Source of the DNA: Gammaproteobacteria bacterium
GTDB taxonomy: Bacteria; Pseudomonadota; Alphaproteobacteria; UBA828
DNA: 7,479 nucleotides
Assembly: GCA_002714015.1 (NCBI GenBank)
Contig: PAWF01000054.1
Coordinates: 1 to 7,479 of the forward strand
Direction of reading: 5' to 3'
Below, in pieces: positions 1-6,984 of this stretch. Each line of letters begins with the position of its first letter. Positions within the stretch are counted from its first letter, which is position 1. Under the pieces are notes generated by a model that was given only the letters and a program-made list of their open reading frames with translations, did no database searches and was not told the DNA's origin. The translations under genes and the position numbers were made by a program.

Positions 1-426
1 GTAGTTAGCGTAGATCGTGGAATAGAGCTTGCTAGTGCAGCTGGTCTTGACTTAGTAGAAATATCGCCTCTTGCGAACCCGCCAGTTTGCAAGATTCTGG
101 ACTATGGAAAGTACAAGTATCAGGCACAGAAAAAAGCAGCCCAAGCCCGTAAAAAACAAAAAGTAATCGAAGTCAAGGAAATGAAATTCCGTCCTGGCAT
201 TGATGAAGCTGACTATCAAGTCAAATTAAGAAGTATTCAGCGGTTTTTGGAAGAAGGTGATAAGGTAAAAATCACTATGCGTTTTAGAGGTAGGGAGATG
301 GTTCATCAGGAGCTAGGAACCCAAGTTTTGAAACGGGTTCGTGAGGATATGGAGCGCGTTGGAAAAGTTGAACTGATGCCTAGAACTGAGGGTAAACAGA
401 TGATTATGGTGCTTTGTCCACGTTAA
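1..426 (+). CDS. infC: Translation initiation factor IF-3 (5'-truncated by window edge)
   Basis: IF-3 binds the 30S subunit, prevents premature 50S joining and checks the initiator tRNA-start codon pairing. The frame is open from base 1 and ends at TAA 424-426. It gives 141 residues, so about 35-40 N-terminal residues of a usual ~175-180 lie outside the window. Seen directly: the end of the N-terminal domain with the family signature around residues 31-44 ([10 protein letters not shown], then QAQKK), a basic Ala/Lys/Gln-rich linker at about 41-56, and the C-terminal ribosome-binding domain with [22 protein letters not shown] and [10 protein letters not shown], ending in MVLCPR. The internal ATG at 181 falls mid-domain and is not the start. 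The true start codon, often a rare AUU in this gene, cannot be seen. It heads the infC-rpmI-rplT cluster. The C-domain resembles alphaproteobacterial IF-3 as I remember it. Confidence 0.96.
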   Translation, partial: VVSVDRGIELASAAGLDLVEISPLANPPVCKILDYGKYKYQAQKKAAQARKKQKVIEVKEMKFRPGIDEADYQVKLRSIQRFLEEGDKVKITMRFRGREMVHQELGTQVLKRVREDMERVGKVELMPRTEGKQMIMVLCPR

Positions 427-446
427 ATAATTATTATCTTCAAAAA

Positions 447-519
447 CTATAGCCAACTGGCCTTGCAATATTGCTCACAAACTATTAAAAACCCCATCTT
501 ACTGATGACGAGGCTATAG
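447..519 (+). promoter_or_regulatory. Possible structured leader between infC and rpmI
   Basis: CTATAGCC at 447-454 is perfectly complementary to GGCTATAG at 512-519, enclosing 57 nt. Inside lies a 10-nt palindrome, GCAATATTGC, at 465-474. The right arm runs into another palindrome, GGCATGCC, at 519-526. The start of rpmI is 46 nt downstream of the right arm. In E. coli, bL20 represses rpmI-rplT by binding a leader structure that includes a long-range interaction between infC and rpmI, so a similar operator would sit here. That function is inferred from position. I did not recognise the actual bL20-binding fold, and one 8-bp match in about 140 nt can arise by chance. No convincing -35/-10 pair or U-tract terminator is seen in 427-565. 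Confidence 0.3.
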
Positions 520-565
520 GCATGCCCAATCATTAAAATTGATAGCAACAAAAAAAGAGAGCAAA

Positions 566-763
566 ATGCCTAAGATGAAAACTAAAAGAAGTGCAAAGAA
601 AAGATTTGCTCTGACTGGCGGCGGGAAAATTCGTAGACGCCACGCAAATCACCGCCACAATCTTTCCAAGCAACCTAAAAAGCGTAAGAGAAGTCAGCTC
701 GGCTCCTCTATTATGCGTGACTGTGATGCACAGCTAGTGCGCGGCTGGATGCCGTATTTGTAA
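566..763 (+). CDS. rpmI: 50S ribosomal protein bL35
   Basis: bL35 is a small, highly basic protein of the large ribosomal subunit. The product is 65 residues, within the usual 64-66. It begins MPKMKTKRSAKKRF, the family signature at the N-terminus, followed by the basic stretch RRRHANHRHNLSKQPKKRKR around residues 27-46 and the usual C-terminal WMPYL. The ATG at 566 is chosen over the in-frame TTG at 539. The family starts at MPK, and the purine-rich GAGAG at 557-561 sits 4 nt before this ATG, although it is a weak Shine-Dalgarno. The gene lies 139 bp after infC and 12 bp before rplT. It is probably co-transcribed with rplT and may be controlled through the leader at 447-519. Confidence 0.96.
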   Translation: MPKMKTKRSAKKRFALTGGGKIRRRHANHRHNLSKQPKKRKRSQLGSSIMRDCDAQLVRGWMPYL

Positions 764-775
764 GGGAGATTAGAA

Positions 776-1141
776 ATGGCGCGTGTAAAAAGAGGAACGA
801 CTACACATGCTCGACATAAGAAAGTGCTTAAGAAGGCACGAGGCTATCGTGGGCGAGCAAGAACAAATTTTAGAACCGCTATAGAGAGAGTCGAAAAAGG
901 CATGGAATATGCCTACCGTGATCGACGACAGAAAAAAAGAAATTTTAGAGCTCTCTGGATTCAAAGGATTAATGCTGCTGCTCGACTTAATGGAATGACT
1001 TACTCCCAGTTTATCCATGGTCTTGATGCGGCTGGTATACCCCTCGATCGGAAGGTCTTAGCAGACCTAGCTGTTCATGAACCAGGTGCTTTCAAGGCTG
1101 TTGTAGACCAGGCGCTAAAAGCACTTGGTAAGAATTCATAA
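776..1141 (+). CDS. rplT: 50S ribosomal protein bL20
   Basis: bL20 binds 23S rRNA early in large-subunit assembly. In several bacteria it also represses its own operon. The 121-residue product compares with about 118 in E. coli. It opens with [24 protein letters not shown], the extended basic N-terminal arm that enters the rRNA. The globular C-terminal half includes [20 protein letters not shown] (about residues 53-72) and [17 protein letters not shown] (about 90-106). The Shine-Dalgarno AAGGGAG (762-768) overlaps the rpmI stop codon and lies 7 nt before the ATG, which suggests the two ribosomal protein genes are translated in step. The stop is TAA 1139-1141. The frame immediately after it begins with another ATG (see the mini-ORF at 1142). 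A long minus-strand open frame over this gene is a by-product of its Arg/Lys-rich codons. Confidence 0.98.
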   Translation: MARVKRGTTTHARHKKVLKKARGYRGRARTNFRTAIERVEKGMEYAYRDRRQKKRNFRALWIQRINAAARLNGMTYSQFIHGLDAAGIPLDRKVLADLAVHEPGAFKAVVDQALKALGKNS

Positions 1142-1183
1142 ATGAGCCTGATCCGTTGGTGGGCATTGCCCACAAAAGGTTAG
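1142..1183 (+). CDS. Possible 13-codon leader mini-ORF with tandem Trp codons
   Basis: An ATG directly follows the rplT stop (TAA then ATG, no gap) and reads MSLIRWWALPTKG before TAG at 1181-1183. Two adjacent Trp codons (TGG TGG, 1157-1162) run into the 5' arm of the hairpin at 1159-1173. No Shine-Dalgarno of its own is visible, so it would depend on re-initiation by ribosomes finishing rplT. It shares its frame with both rplT and pheS, so it could equally be a chance stop-free stretch. Phe-rich leader peptides are known to control pheST in enterobacteria, but this one contains no Phe, so it is not a pheL equivalent. Treat it as a candidate only. Confidence 0.2.
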   Translation: MSLIRWWALPTKG

Positions 1184-1197
1184 CTCTCTTATAGGAG
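1159..1197 (+). promoter_or_regulatory. Hairpin and partly masked ribosome binding site before pheS
   Basis: GTGGGC (1159-1164) pairs with GCCCAC (1168-1173) around an ATT loop, a compact GC-rich 6-bp stem in an AT-rich setting. The bases after it are AAAAGG, not a T-run, so it is not a standard intrinsic terminator. Further on, CTCT (1184-1187) can pair with GGAG (1194-1197) with one G-U pair and a 6-nt loop, covering the pheS Shine-Dalgarno AGGAG (1193-1197). That Shine-Dalgarno lies 7 nt before the GTG at 1205 and is what fixes the pheS start. The pairings are seen directly. A regulatory role is inference. Confidence 0.35.
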
Positions 1198-1204
1198 TTG
1201 CCCA

Positions 1205-2284
1205 GTGCAGCATGAGCTTTCTGGTTTGCGGGATAACATAATCTCTGAAATTAAAAATGCATCTAGCCTTGCAGAGCTTGAGGTTGCTCGGGTTAGCGCC
1301 TTAGGGAAAAAAGGTAAGCTGACAGAGTTAATGAAAGAACTTAGTAAAATTGGAGATGAAGAACGCCGAAATATTGGCAGTGAATTAAATAATTTTAAGA
1401 AAGAAATTATTACTCTAATTGAGATAAGAAAAAGACAATTTGAGTCAGCCGCTTTAAACGCTAAGCTTGAAAAAGAATCAATAGATGTAACTTTACCTTC
1501 ACGAGCAGATAGTATGGGTTCTATTCATCCTGTAAGTCAGGTGATTGAAGAAATGATTACAATCTTCTGTGATATGGGGTTTGTAATTGCTTCAGGACCT
1601 GAAATAGAAGAGGATTTTTATAACTTTACAGCCTTAAATATTCCTCCTGAGCACCCGGCTCGTCAAATGCATGATACGTTTTATCTAGGTGAAGGACAAA
1701 AAAGCGATAAAAAACTTTTACGTACGCATACTTCCCCTGTGCAAGTTCGGACAATGATTGCGGGTCATCCACCTTTTAGAATAATCGCTCCAGGGAGAAC
1801 CTATCGTAAAGATTACGATATAACTCACACGCCAATGTTTCATCAAATTGAGGGCTTAGTAATTGATGAGAAAACTCATTTAGGACACCTTAAAGGCTGT
1901 TTAGCTGATTTTGTAAAAGCATTTTTTGAGGTTCAAGATTTACCTTTACGTTTTCGTCCCAGTTACTTCCCTTTTACAGAGCCATCTGCAGAAATGGATA
2001 TTGGTTGTTCACGTAATGCTGGTCAACTAAAGCTAGGTGGTGGGGAAGATTGGATGGAAATATTAGGGTGTGGAATGGTAAACCCAAAAGTATTAGAGGC
2101 ATCCGGTGTTAACTCAGATAGATATCAAGGATTTGCTTTTGGTCTTGGTGTTGAAAGAGCAGCAATGCTGAAATATGGTATTCCAGATCTTCGGGCATTT
2201 TTTGACTCAGATATAAGGTGGTTAAGGCATTATGGGTTTGGTTCCCTTGATATCCCTTCTTTATTATCGGGACTCAGCCGATGA
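1205..2284 (+). CDS. pheS: Phenylalanyl-tRNA synthetase alpha subunit
   Basis: This is the catalytic subunit of the cytoplasmic alpha2-beta2 enzyme that charges tRNA-Phe with phenylalanine using ATP (EC 6.1.1.20). The product is 359 residues. An N-terminal charged helical region (about 1-90) corresponds to the tRNA-binding coiled coil. The class II catalytic core follows: motif 1 in the region SIHPVSQVIEEM (about 105-116), HDTFYL, motif 2 around FRIIAPGRTYRKDYD (191-205) with HTPMFHQIEG, the Phe-site segment FTEPSAEMDIG (257-267), and motif 3 at GFAFGLGVER (309-318). The start is GTG at 1205, supported by AGGAG 7 nt upstream and by family N-termini. The nearby ATG at 1212 is out of frame. The stop TGA (2282-2284) overlaps the pheT ATG (2281-2283), suggesting coupled synthesis of the two subunits in equal amounts. 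Confidence 0.98.
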   Translation: MQHELSGLRDNIISEIKNASSLAELEVARVSALGKKGKLTELMKELSKIGDEERRNIGSELNNFKKEIITLIEIRKRQFESAALNAKLEKESIDVTLPSRADSMGSIHPVSQVIEEMITIFCDMGFVIASGPEIEEDFYNFTALNIPPEHPARQMHDTFYLGEGQKSDKKLLRTHTSPVQVRTMIAGHPPFRIIAPGRTYRKDYDITHTPMFHQIEGLVIDEKTHLGHLKGCLADFVKAFFEVQDLPLRFRPSYFPFTEPSAEMDIGCSRNAGQLKLGGGEDWMEILGCGMVNPKVLEASGVNSDRYQGFAFGLGVERAAMLKYGIPDLRAFFDSDIRWLRHYGFGSLDIPSLLSGLSR

Positions 2285-4686
2285 AATTTCCTTTGTCATG
2301 GCTTAGGGACCACCTAGAGACTAATGCTGACCTTGTAGAAATTACAGATAAGCTTACTTCATTGGGTCTAGAAGTAGAAAACGTCAATGACCCTGGAGAA
2401 GAGCTAAAAAATTTTGTTGTTGGGATTATAGTGGAAGCTGTTCCTCACCCAAATGCAGATAGATTAAAAATATGCAGGGTTAATACAGGAGGAGAAATAG
2501 TCCAAGTTGTTTGTGGTGCTCCGAATGCCAGAAATGGAATAAAAGGTGTTTTTGCTCCATCTGGAGTGACTATTCCTGGAACTGGTGCTGAACTAAAGAA
2601 AACCAAAATACGCGGAATTGAGAGTAATGGCATGCTCTGCTCAGAGTTAGAGTTAACTTTGTCGGATCAACATGAAGGTATAATTGAATTACCTGCCGAT
2701 TCTATTATTGGAGAAAATGTTTCAAAAATTTTAGGTTTAGATGATCCAATTATAGATATTGCTATTACCCCAAATCGTGCCGATTGTTTAGGTGTGGCGG
2801 GTATAGCCAGAGATCTAGCAGCATCTGGCTTAGGTAGAGTGTGTACACCCATAATTGAAAAAGTAGAGGGAAGTTTTAGGAGTCCAATTAGAGTTAAACT
2901 AGACCTTTCAGAAAAACAAAGTAAAGCATGCCCTTTATTCATAACACGTTATATTAGGGGGGTAAAAAACAAACAAAGCCCGGAATGGCTTCAGAAGAGA
3001 TTGATGGCTATCGGTCTAAGACCAATTTCAGCAATTGTAGATATTACAAATTATATAACCTTTGACCGTAATCGACCAACTCATGCATTTGATGCTGACA
3101 GATTAAAAGGAAATGAGTTGTCAGTGAGAATTATGTCTGGAACTCAATCTTTTGATGCCTTAAATGAAAAGTCTTATAAACTTGAGGATGAGATGACAGT
3201 CATTCAAGACTCAGGAGGTGTGGTTAGTTTAGCAGGTGTGATTGGTGGAGAAAAAACAGGCTGTATTGAGATTACGGAGAATATTTTGCTAGAAATAGCT
3301 ATTTTTGATCCGGTTAGAACAGCAACTACAGGGCGTAAATTAGGCATTGATAGCGATGCAAGATACCGATTCGAAAGGGGTGTTGACCCAGCGTTTGCTA
3401 AGGACGGAATGGAATTAGCTACTAAGATGGTTTTGGAGTTTTGTGGGGGTGTGGCTAGCGAAATTAATGTTGTAGGTTCGGAGCCTATCTGGGAGCGTGA
3501 AATAAGTTATAACCCACAAAAAATTTATTCCCTTGGTGGGCTAAAACTTAAAAATTCAGATAATTTTGCAATACTTAACGCTTTAGGGTTTGAGTATAAA
3601 CAAAAGGAAAAAGGGTTTGTTGTAGTTCCTCCATCATGGCGTGCTGATGTTGAAGGTGAAGCAGATCTAGTTGAAGAAGTCCTCAGAGTTTATGGATATG
3701 AAAAAATACCTACAATTTCTCTTCCAAGAAGTAAGGTTAATATAGTTGCAAAATTGCCTCTTATGGAAAAAAGAGTTAGCCGAGCACGAAGAGCTCTCGC
3801 AAGTCGTGGGCTTTTAGAGACTTTGACATATTCGTTTATGTCAAAAGCTATAGCTTCAAAATTTGGTGGTGTATCTGATGAGCTAGTTCTTGCAAATCCA
3901 ATCAGCGCAGAATTAGATGCAATGAGACCATCAATCCTTCCAAATCTAATTGAGTCTTATAAACGTAATTCAGACCGTGGTTATACGGATATCGGGTTTT
4001 TTGAGATTGGGCCTCAGTTTGAAGGTGATGCGCCAGAAGCGCAAAGATATGTTGCAAGTGGGATTAGAGGAGGGAATTTCGAAGCACGTCACTGGCAAGG
4101 TGATTTACGTAAAGTTGATACTTTTGATGCTAAGGCTGATTCTGTAGCAGCTTTAGAGGCTGCGGGGGCACCAGTTAATAAAATTCAAATCAGCCAATCT
4201 TCTCCAGAGTGGTATCACCCAGGGCGATCTGGAGAGTTTAGACTAGGTTCAAAAATTCTTGGTTTTTTTGGAGAAATACATCCCACAATTTTGTCAGAGT
4301 TTGATCTCCAAGGACCCTTGGTTGGGTTTGAAGCTTTTATAGACTCTATTCCTGCACCAAGAGCTAAGTCAGGAACAACTCGTCCAGCTTTAAATGCATC
4401 AGATTATCAAGCGGTAGAGAGAGATTTTGCATTTATTATAAAAGAGGAGATTCCTGCTCAAGAAGTTATAAGAGCAACTAGAGGGGTTGAGAAAGATCTA
4501 ATAACTGATGTTATGGTTTTCGACCTTTACTCTGGTCCAGGGATAGAAACTGGTTTCAAGTCTATAGGTATAACAATTAGGCTACAGCCTAAAGATAAAA
4601 CTTTTCTAGATGAGGACATTGATTCAGTAGTAAAGAAAATAGTTGATAATGTTCATCGTCATACGGGAGGAATTTTAAGAACTTGA
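2281..4686 (+). CDS. pheT: Phenylalanyl-tRNA synthetase beta subunit
   Basis: This is the beta subunit of the same synthetase. It positions tRNA-Phe and hydrolyses wrongly charged Tyr-tRNA-Phe. The product is 801 residues, the usual bacterial length, with all expected parts. It begins MKFPLSWLRDHL, followed by an EMAP/OB-fold tRNA-binding domain at about 44-152 (VPHPNADRLKICRV, CGAPNARNG). The B3/B4 editing domain spans about 218-390. His268 in THAFD and Glu338 in ILLE appear to match the E. coli editing residues His261 and Glu334, so editing looks intact. The B5 domain is at about 401-478 (DVEGEADLVEEVLRVYGYE). A catalytic-like core without class II catalytic motifs follows. The FDX-ACB anticodon-binding domain is at about 707-800 (VERDFAFII, DLYSGPGI, LQPKDKTFLDE). 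The ATG lies inside the pheS stop (ATGA overlap), without a strong Shine-Dalgarno of its own. Confidence 0.98.
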   Translation: MKFPLSWLRDHLETNADLVEITDKLTSLGLEVENVNDPGEELKNFVVGIIVEAVPHPNADRLKICRVNTGGEIVQVVCGAPNARNGIKGVFAPSGVTIPGTGAELKKTKIRGIESNGMLCSELELTLSDQHEGIIELPADSIIGENVSKILGLDDPIIDIAITPNRADCLGVAGIARDLAASGLGRVCTPIIEKVEGSFRSPIRVKLDLSEKQSKACPLFITRYIRGVKNKQSPEWLQKRLMAIGLRPISAIVDITNYITFDRNRPTHAFDADRLKGNELSVRIMSGTQSFDALNEKSYKLEDEMTVIQDSGGVVSLAGVIGGEKTGCIEITENILLEIAIFDPVRTATTGRKLGIDSDARYRFERGVDPAFAKDGMELATKMVLEFCGGVASEINVVGSEPIWEREISYNPQKIYSLGGLKLKNSDNFAILNALGFEYKQKEKGFVVVPPSWRADVEGEADLVEEVLRVYGYEKIPTISLPRSKVNIVAKLPLMEKRVSRARRALASRGLLETLTYSFMSKAIASKFGGVSDELVLANPISAELDAMRPSILPNLIESYKRNSDRGYTDIGFFEIGPQFEGDAPEAQRYVASGIRGGNFEARHWQGDLRKVDTFDAKADSVAALEAAGAPVNKIQISQSSPEWYHPGRSGEFRLGSKILGFFGEIHPTILSEFDLQGPLVGFEAFIDSIPAPRAKSGTTRPALNASDYQAVERDFAFIIKEEIPAQEVIRATRGVEKDLITDVMVFDLYSGPGIETGFKSIGITIRLQPKDKTFLDEDIDSVVKKIVDNVHRHTGGILRT

Positions 4687-4731
4687 TCTATATATTTGTC
4701 ATCCACAGCTTAGCGTGAATTTGCTAAAAAA

Positions 4732-6534
4732 ATGACTGATCTTTCTCATATTCGAAATTTCTCGATTGTAGCGCATATTGACCACGGTAAGTCTACTTTA
4801 GCAGATAGGCTAATCCAGGTGTGTGGTGGCTTAGAAGATAGAGAAATGAGAAGTCAGGTTCTTGACTCCATGGATTTAGAGCGAGAGCGTGGAATTACTA
4901 TAAAAGCACAGACAGTTCGTCTTAAATACAAATCAGAAAATGGAATTGAATATATTCTAAATTTATTAGATACCCCAGGTCATGTTGACTTTGCATATGA
5001 AGTCAGTAGGTCTCTGGCTGCTTGTGAGGGGTCTTTATTAGTGGTTGATGCAACTCAGGGCGTGGAAGCGCAAACTCTTGCTAATACTTATTTAGCAATT
5101 GATTCTGATCATGAGATTATACCTGTACTAAATAAGATTGATCTTCCATCCGCTGAGCCAGATCGTATAGTAAAGCAAATAGAGGAAGTAATTGGGATTG
5201 ATTCTTCTAATGCTTTGCCCATTTCAGCAAAAACTGGACAGGGAATGAAGGCTGTACTTGAGGCGTTGGTTGCAAAGTTGCCAGCACCTAGAGGAGACAC
5301 AAATGCCCCACTAAAGGCAATGCTGGTAGATAGTTGGTATGATGCATATCTTGGTGTCGTAATATTAGTTAGAATTGTGGATGGTATAATTACTAAAGGT
5401 ATGAATATCCGAATGATGTCTTCTGGTAACCGTCATAATATTGAAAAAGTTGGTATTTTTACCCCAAAGACAATTGATGTAGATACCCTAAGTGCTGGTG
5501 AAATAGGATTTATTACAGCAAGCATTAAAGATGTCTCAGATTGTGAAGTGGGAGATACAATTACAGATGAAAAAAACCCTGCTCAAGAAGCATTACCTGG
5601 CTTTCAGCCAACTCAACCTGTTGTTTTTTGTGGGCTTTTTCCCTCAGATAGAGCAGAATATGATAGGCTAAGAGAAAGTTTGTCTAGATTACGCCTTAAT
5701 GATTCAAGTTTTGTGTTTGATGCTGAGTCTTCTCCAGCACTTGGTTTCGGGTTCCGATGCGGTTTTCTTGGGTTACTGCATTTGGAAATTGTTCAGGAAC
5801 GTCTTGAACGTGAATTTGGACTTGAACTTGTTGCTACAGCGCCATCAGTAATTTACAAGCTCAACTTAACTACAGGTGAGGCTGTTGAATTACATAATCC
5901 AGCTGATATGCCTGACCCCACTCGTATAAAAGTAATTGAGGAGCCTTGGATCAAGGCAACTATATTAGTACCTGATGAGTATCTAGGTCCTGTATTATCT
6001 CTTTGTGAAGAGAAAAGAGGAAATCAAATAGACTTAACTTATGCAGGTAATAGAGCAATGGTTGTATATAGCTTGCCTTTGAATGAAGTCGTTTTTGATT
6101 TTTATGATCGCTTGAAATCTGCGTCCCGAGGTTATGCGAGCTTTGATTATCAAATTGATTCTTACCAGAAGAGTGACTTAGTTAAGCTAAATATCTTAAT
6201 TAATGGTGAGAGTGTTGATGCTTTGGCAATGATTGTGCATAGAAACTATGCTGAATCTAGAGGTCGTGCACTATGCCAAAGACTTAAAAGCCTCGTGCCC
6301 CGACAACTTTTTAAGATTGCAATTCAGGCAGCAATTGGCGGTAAAGTTGTTGCAAGAGAAACAGTTAGTGCATTAAGAAAAGATGTAACAGCAAAATGTT
6401 ATTGTGGAGATGTAAGTCGAAAGCGTAAGTTATTAGATAGACAAAAGCGCGGAAAAAAAAGAATGAGACAAATAGGTAATGTTGAAATTCCCCAAGAAGC
6501 TTTTCTTGCAGCACTAAAAATGGATAAAGAATAA
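4732..6534 (+). CDS. lepA: Elongation factor 4 (LepA), ribosome-associated GTPase
   Basis: LepA/EF4 is a GTPase related to EF-G that acts on ribosomes. Proposed roles include back-translocation of stalled complexes and help in 30S maturation or initiation. The product is 600 residues against 599 in E. coli. GTPase motifs: G1 AHIDHGKST (14-22), switch [12 protein letters not shown]3 DTPGH (80-84, with the catalytic His84), G4 NKID (134-137) and G5 SAK (165-167). Domain II and the EF-G-like domains III and V follow ([20 protein letters not shown] in the middle). The LepA-specific C-terminal domain occupies about 490-600, with [23 protein letters not shown] domain IV is absent, as expected for LepA. 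It starts 45 bp after pheT. Upstream is A-rich (GCTAAAAAAATG) with no clear Shine-Dalgarno and no convincing promoter, so it may be read from the pheST transcript. Confidence 0.98.
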   Translation: MTDLSHIRNFSIVAHIDHGKSTLADRLIQVCGGLEDREMRSQVLDSMDLERERGITIKAQTVRLKYKSENGIEYILNLLDTPGHVDFAYEVSRSLAACEGSLLVVDATQGVEAQTLANTYLAIDSDHEIIPVLNKIDLPSAEPDRIVKQIEEVIGIDSSNALPISAKTGQGMKAVLEALVAKLPAPRGDTNAPLKAMLVDSWYDAYLGVVILVRIVDGIITKGMNIRMMSSGNRHNIEKVGIFTPKTIDVDTLSAGEIGFITASIKDVSDCEVGDTITDEKNPAQEALPGFQPTQPVVFCGLFPSDRAEYDRLRESLSRLRLNDSSFVFDAESSPALGFGFRCGFLGLLHLEIVQERLEREFGLELVATAPSVIYKLNLTTGEAVELHNPADMPDPTRIKVIEEPWIKATILVPDEYLGPVLSLCEEKRGNQIDLTYAGNRAMVVYSLPLNEVVFDFYDRLKSASRGYASFDYQIDSYQKSDLVKLNILINGESVDALAMIVHRNYAESRGRALCQRLKSLVPRQLFKIAIQAAIGGKVVARETVSALRKDVTAKCYCGDVSRKRKLLDRQKRGKKRMRQIGNVEIPQEAFLAALKMDKE

Positions 6535-6543
6535 ATGATATTA

Positions 6544-6855
6544 TTAGTGCCTTTTGCTTAAATCCAATCTTATTTTAAATCTAATTATTAGTGCTGATAA
6601 TCCTAAAATAAGGGGTAGAGTCCAAGCTGGGAGAGTAAGTATAGGAAATAAAAACTCCCACCAGAGCCATTGCCAAGTATATTTCTCAACTAACGCTTGG
6701 AAGCCAACCAGGCTATTTATATGTATTTTTGCCCATAGCTCTCCACCGCTTAATAGCTCATAATGCCAGTTTAAAGTTGCAATATAAACTTCATAACCCC
6801 AGGTGAATGCTGCTAAAATCAAAAATACTAAACTAAACCAAGATATTAATTTCAT
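6544..6855 (-). CDS. Small Trp-rich two-helix inner-membrane protein, function unknown
   Basis: I cannot name this gene. It encodes 103 residues with two predicted membrane helices, at about 4-21 (SWFSLVFLILAAFTWGY) and 68-91 (FLFPILTLPAWTLPLILG). A loop of about 45 residues joins them, and the C-terminal tail is basic (RFKIRLDLSKRH). By the positive-inside rule both ends should face the cytoplasm and the loop the periplasm. Nine Trp occur, four of them in WQWLWW (61-66) just before helix 2. The pattern GELW, then NSLVGFQALVEKY, then a Trp cluster and LPAW resembles a common family of small uncharacterised alphaproteobacterial membrane proteins I recall, but I cannot verify that. The start is ATG (complement 6853-6855) with AAGGA (complement 6860-6864) 4 nt upstream, which supports a real gene. 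Its stop lies 9 bp from the lepA stop, in convergent orientation. Confidence 0.75.
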   Translation of the reverse strand: MKLISWFSLVFLILAAFTWGYEVYIATLNWHYELLSGGELWAKIHINSLVGFQALVEKYTWQWLWWEFLFPILTLPAWTLPLILGLSALIIRFKIRLDLSKRH

Positions 6856-6945
6856 ATTATCCTTGAGATATATTAGATGATTAATACGTTGATAGTCAGG
6901 GTTATCTTGTTATAGATGAAACAAAATTAACAATAATTTCGACTT

Positions 6946-6975
6946 TTGCGGAACCTATATAACCTAGTATATATT
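6946..6975 (+). promoter_or_regulatory. Probable sigma-70 type promoter for tRNA-Ser
   Basis: TTGCGG (6946-6951) and TATATT (6970-6975) are spaced by 18 nt. Transcription would begin about 3-6 nt before the mature tRNA 5' end at 6985, a normal arrangement for tRNA genes. A perfect TATAAT also lies at 6975-6980, but used as a -10 it would start transcription inside the tRNA, so it is less likely. The surrounding spacer (6856-6984) is very AT-rich and also has to hold the promoter of the minus-strand membrane protein gene, for which I found no convincing boxes. Confidence 0.35.
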
Positions 6976-6984
6976 ATAATTATA

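Noticed and set aside
502..508. CTGATGA, the conserved core of hammerhead ribozymes, upstream of rpmI
   Set aside because: No matching stem II followed by GAA and no paired cleavage-site helix can be drawn around it. A 7-base match alone is expected by chance.
539..565. Upstream TTG start adding 9 residues to bL35
   Set aside because: The family N-terminus is MPKMKT, exactly at ATG 566, and the TTG has no ribosome binding site.
770..1018. 82-codon minus-strand open frame opposite rplT
   Set aside because: It lies entirely antisense to a certain ribosomal protein gene, and the Ser/Phe/Leu-rich product mirrors the Arg/Lys codons of bL20. No ribosome binding site or family resemblance.
1142..1204. 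Read-through linking rplT, the mini-ORF and pheS (all in one frame)
   Set aside because: bL20 and PheS both have normal ends at the TAA and GTG respectively, and nothing such as a SECIS-like element suggests recoding of TAA or TAG.
1142..1204. pheL-type Phe attenuator before pheS
   Set aside because: No Phe codons in the possible leader and no T-run after the hairpin.
2445..2942. Minus-strand open frames inside pheT (2445-2633 and 2667-2942)
   Set aside because: They are antisense to a well-conserved gene and have no recognisable domain or start signal.
3950..4147. Second plus-strand frame inside pheT
   Set aside because: It overlaps the conserved PheT core in another frame, and its product has no recognisable features.
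4696..4726. TTGTCA ... TTGCTA as a lepA promoter
   Set aside because: Spacing is 19 nt, the -10 match is poor, and transcription would start at or past the lepA ATG.
5109..5300. Minus-strand open frame inside lepA
   Set aside because: Antisense to the lepA GTPase domain and explained by codon bias of the real gene.
6541..6594. Direct repeat TTATTAGTGC at 6541-6550 and 6585-6594
   Set aside because: Only 10 bp, AT-rich, and both copies lie wholly or largely within the coding sequence of the minus-strand gene, so chance is the simplest explanation.
6554..6763. Plus-strand 69-codon open frame opposite the small membrane protein gene
   Set aside because: No ribosome binding site. The minus-strand frame has a good one and a coherent two-helix membrane protein.
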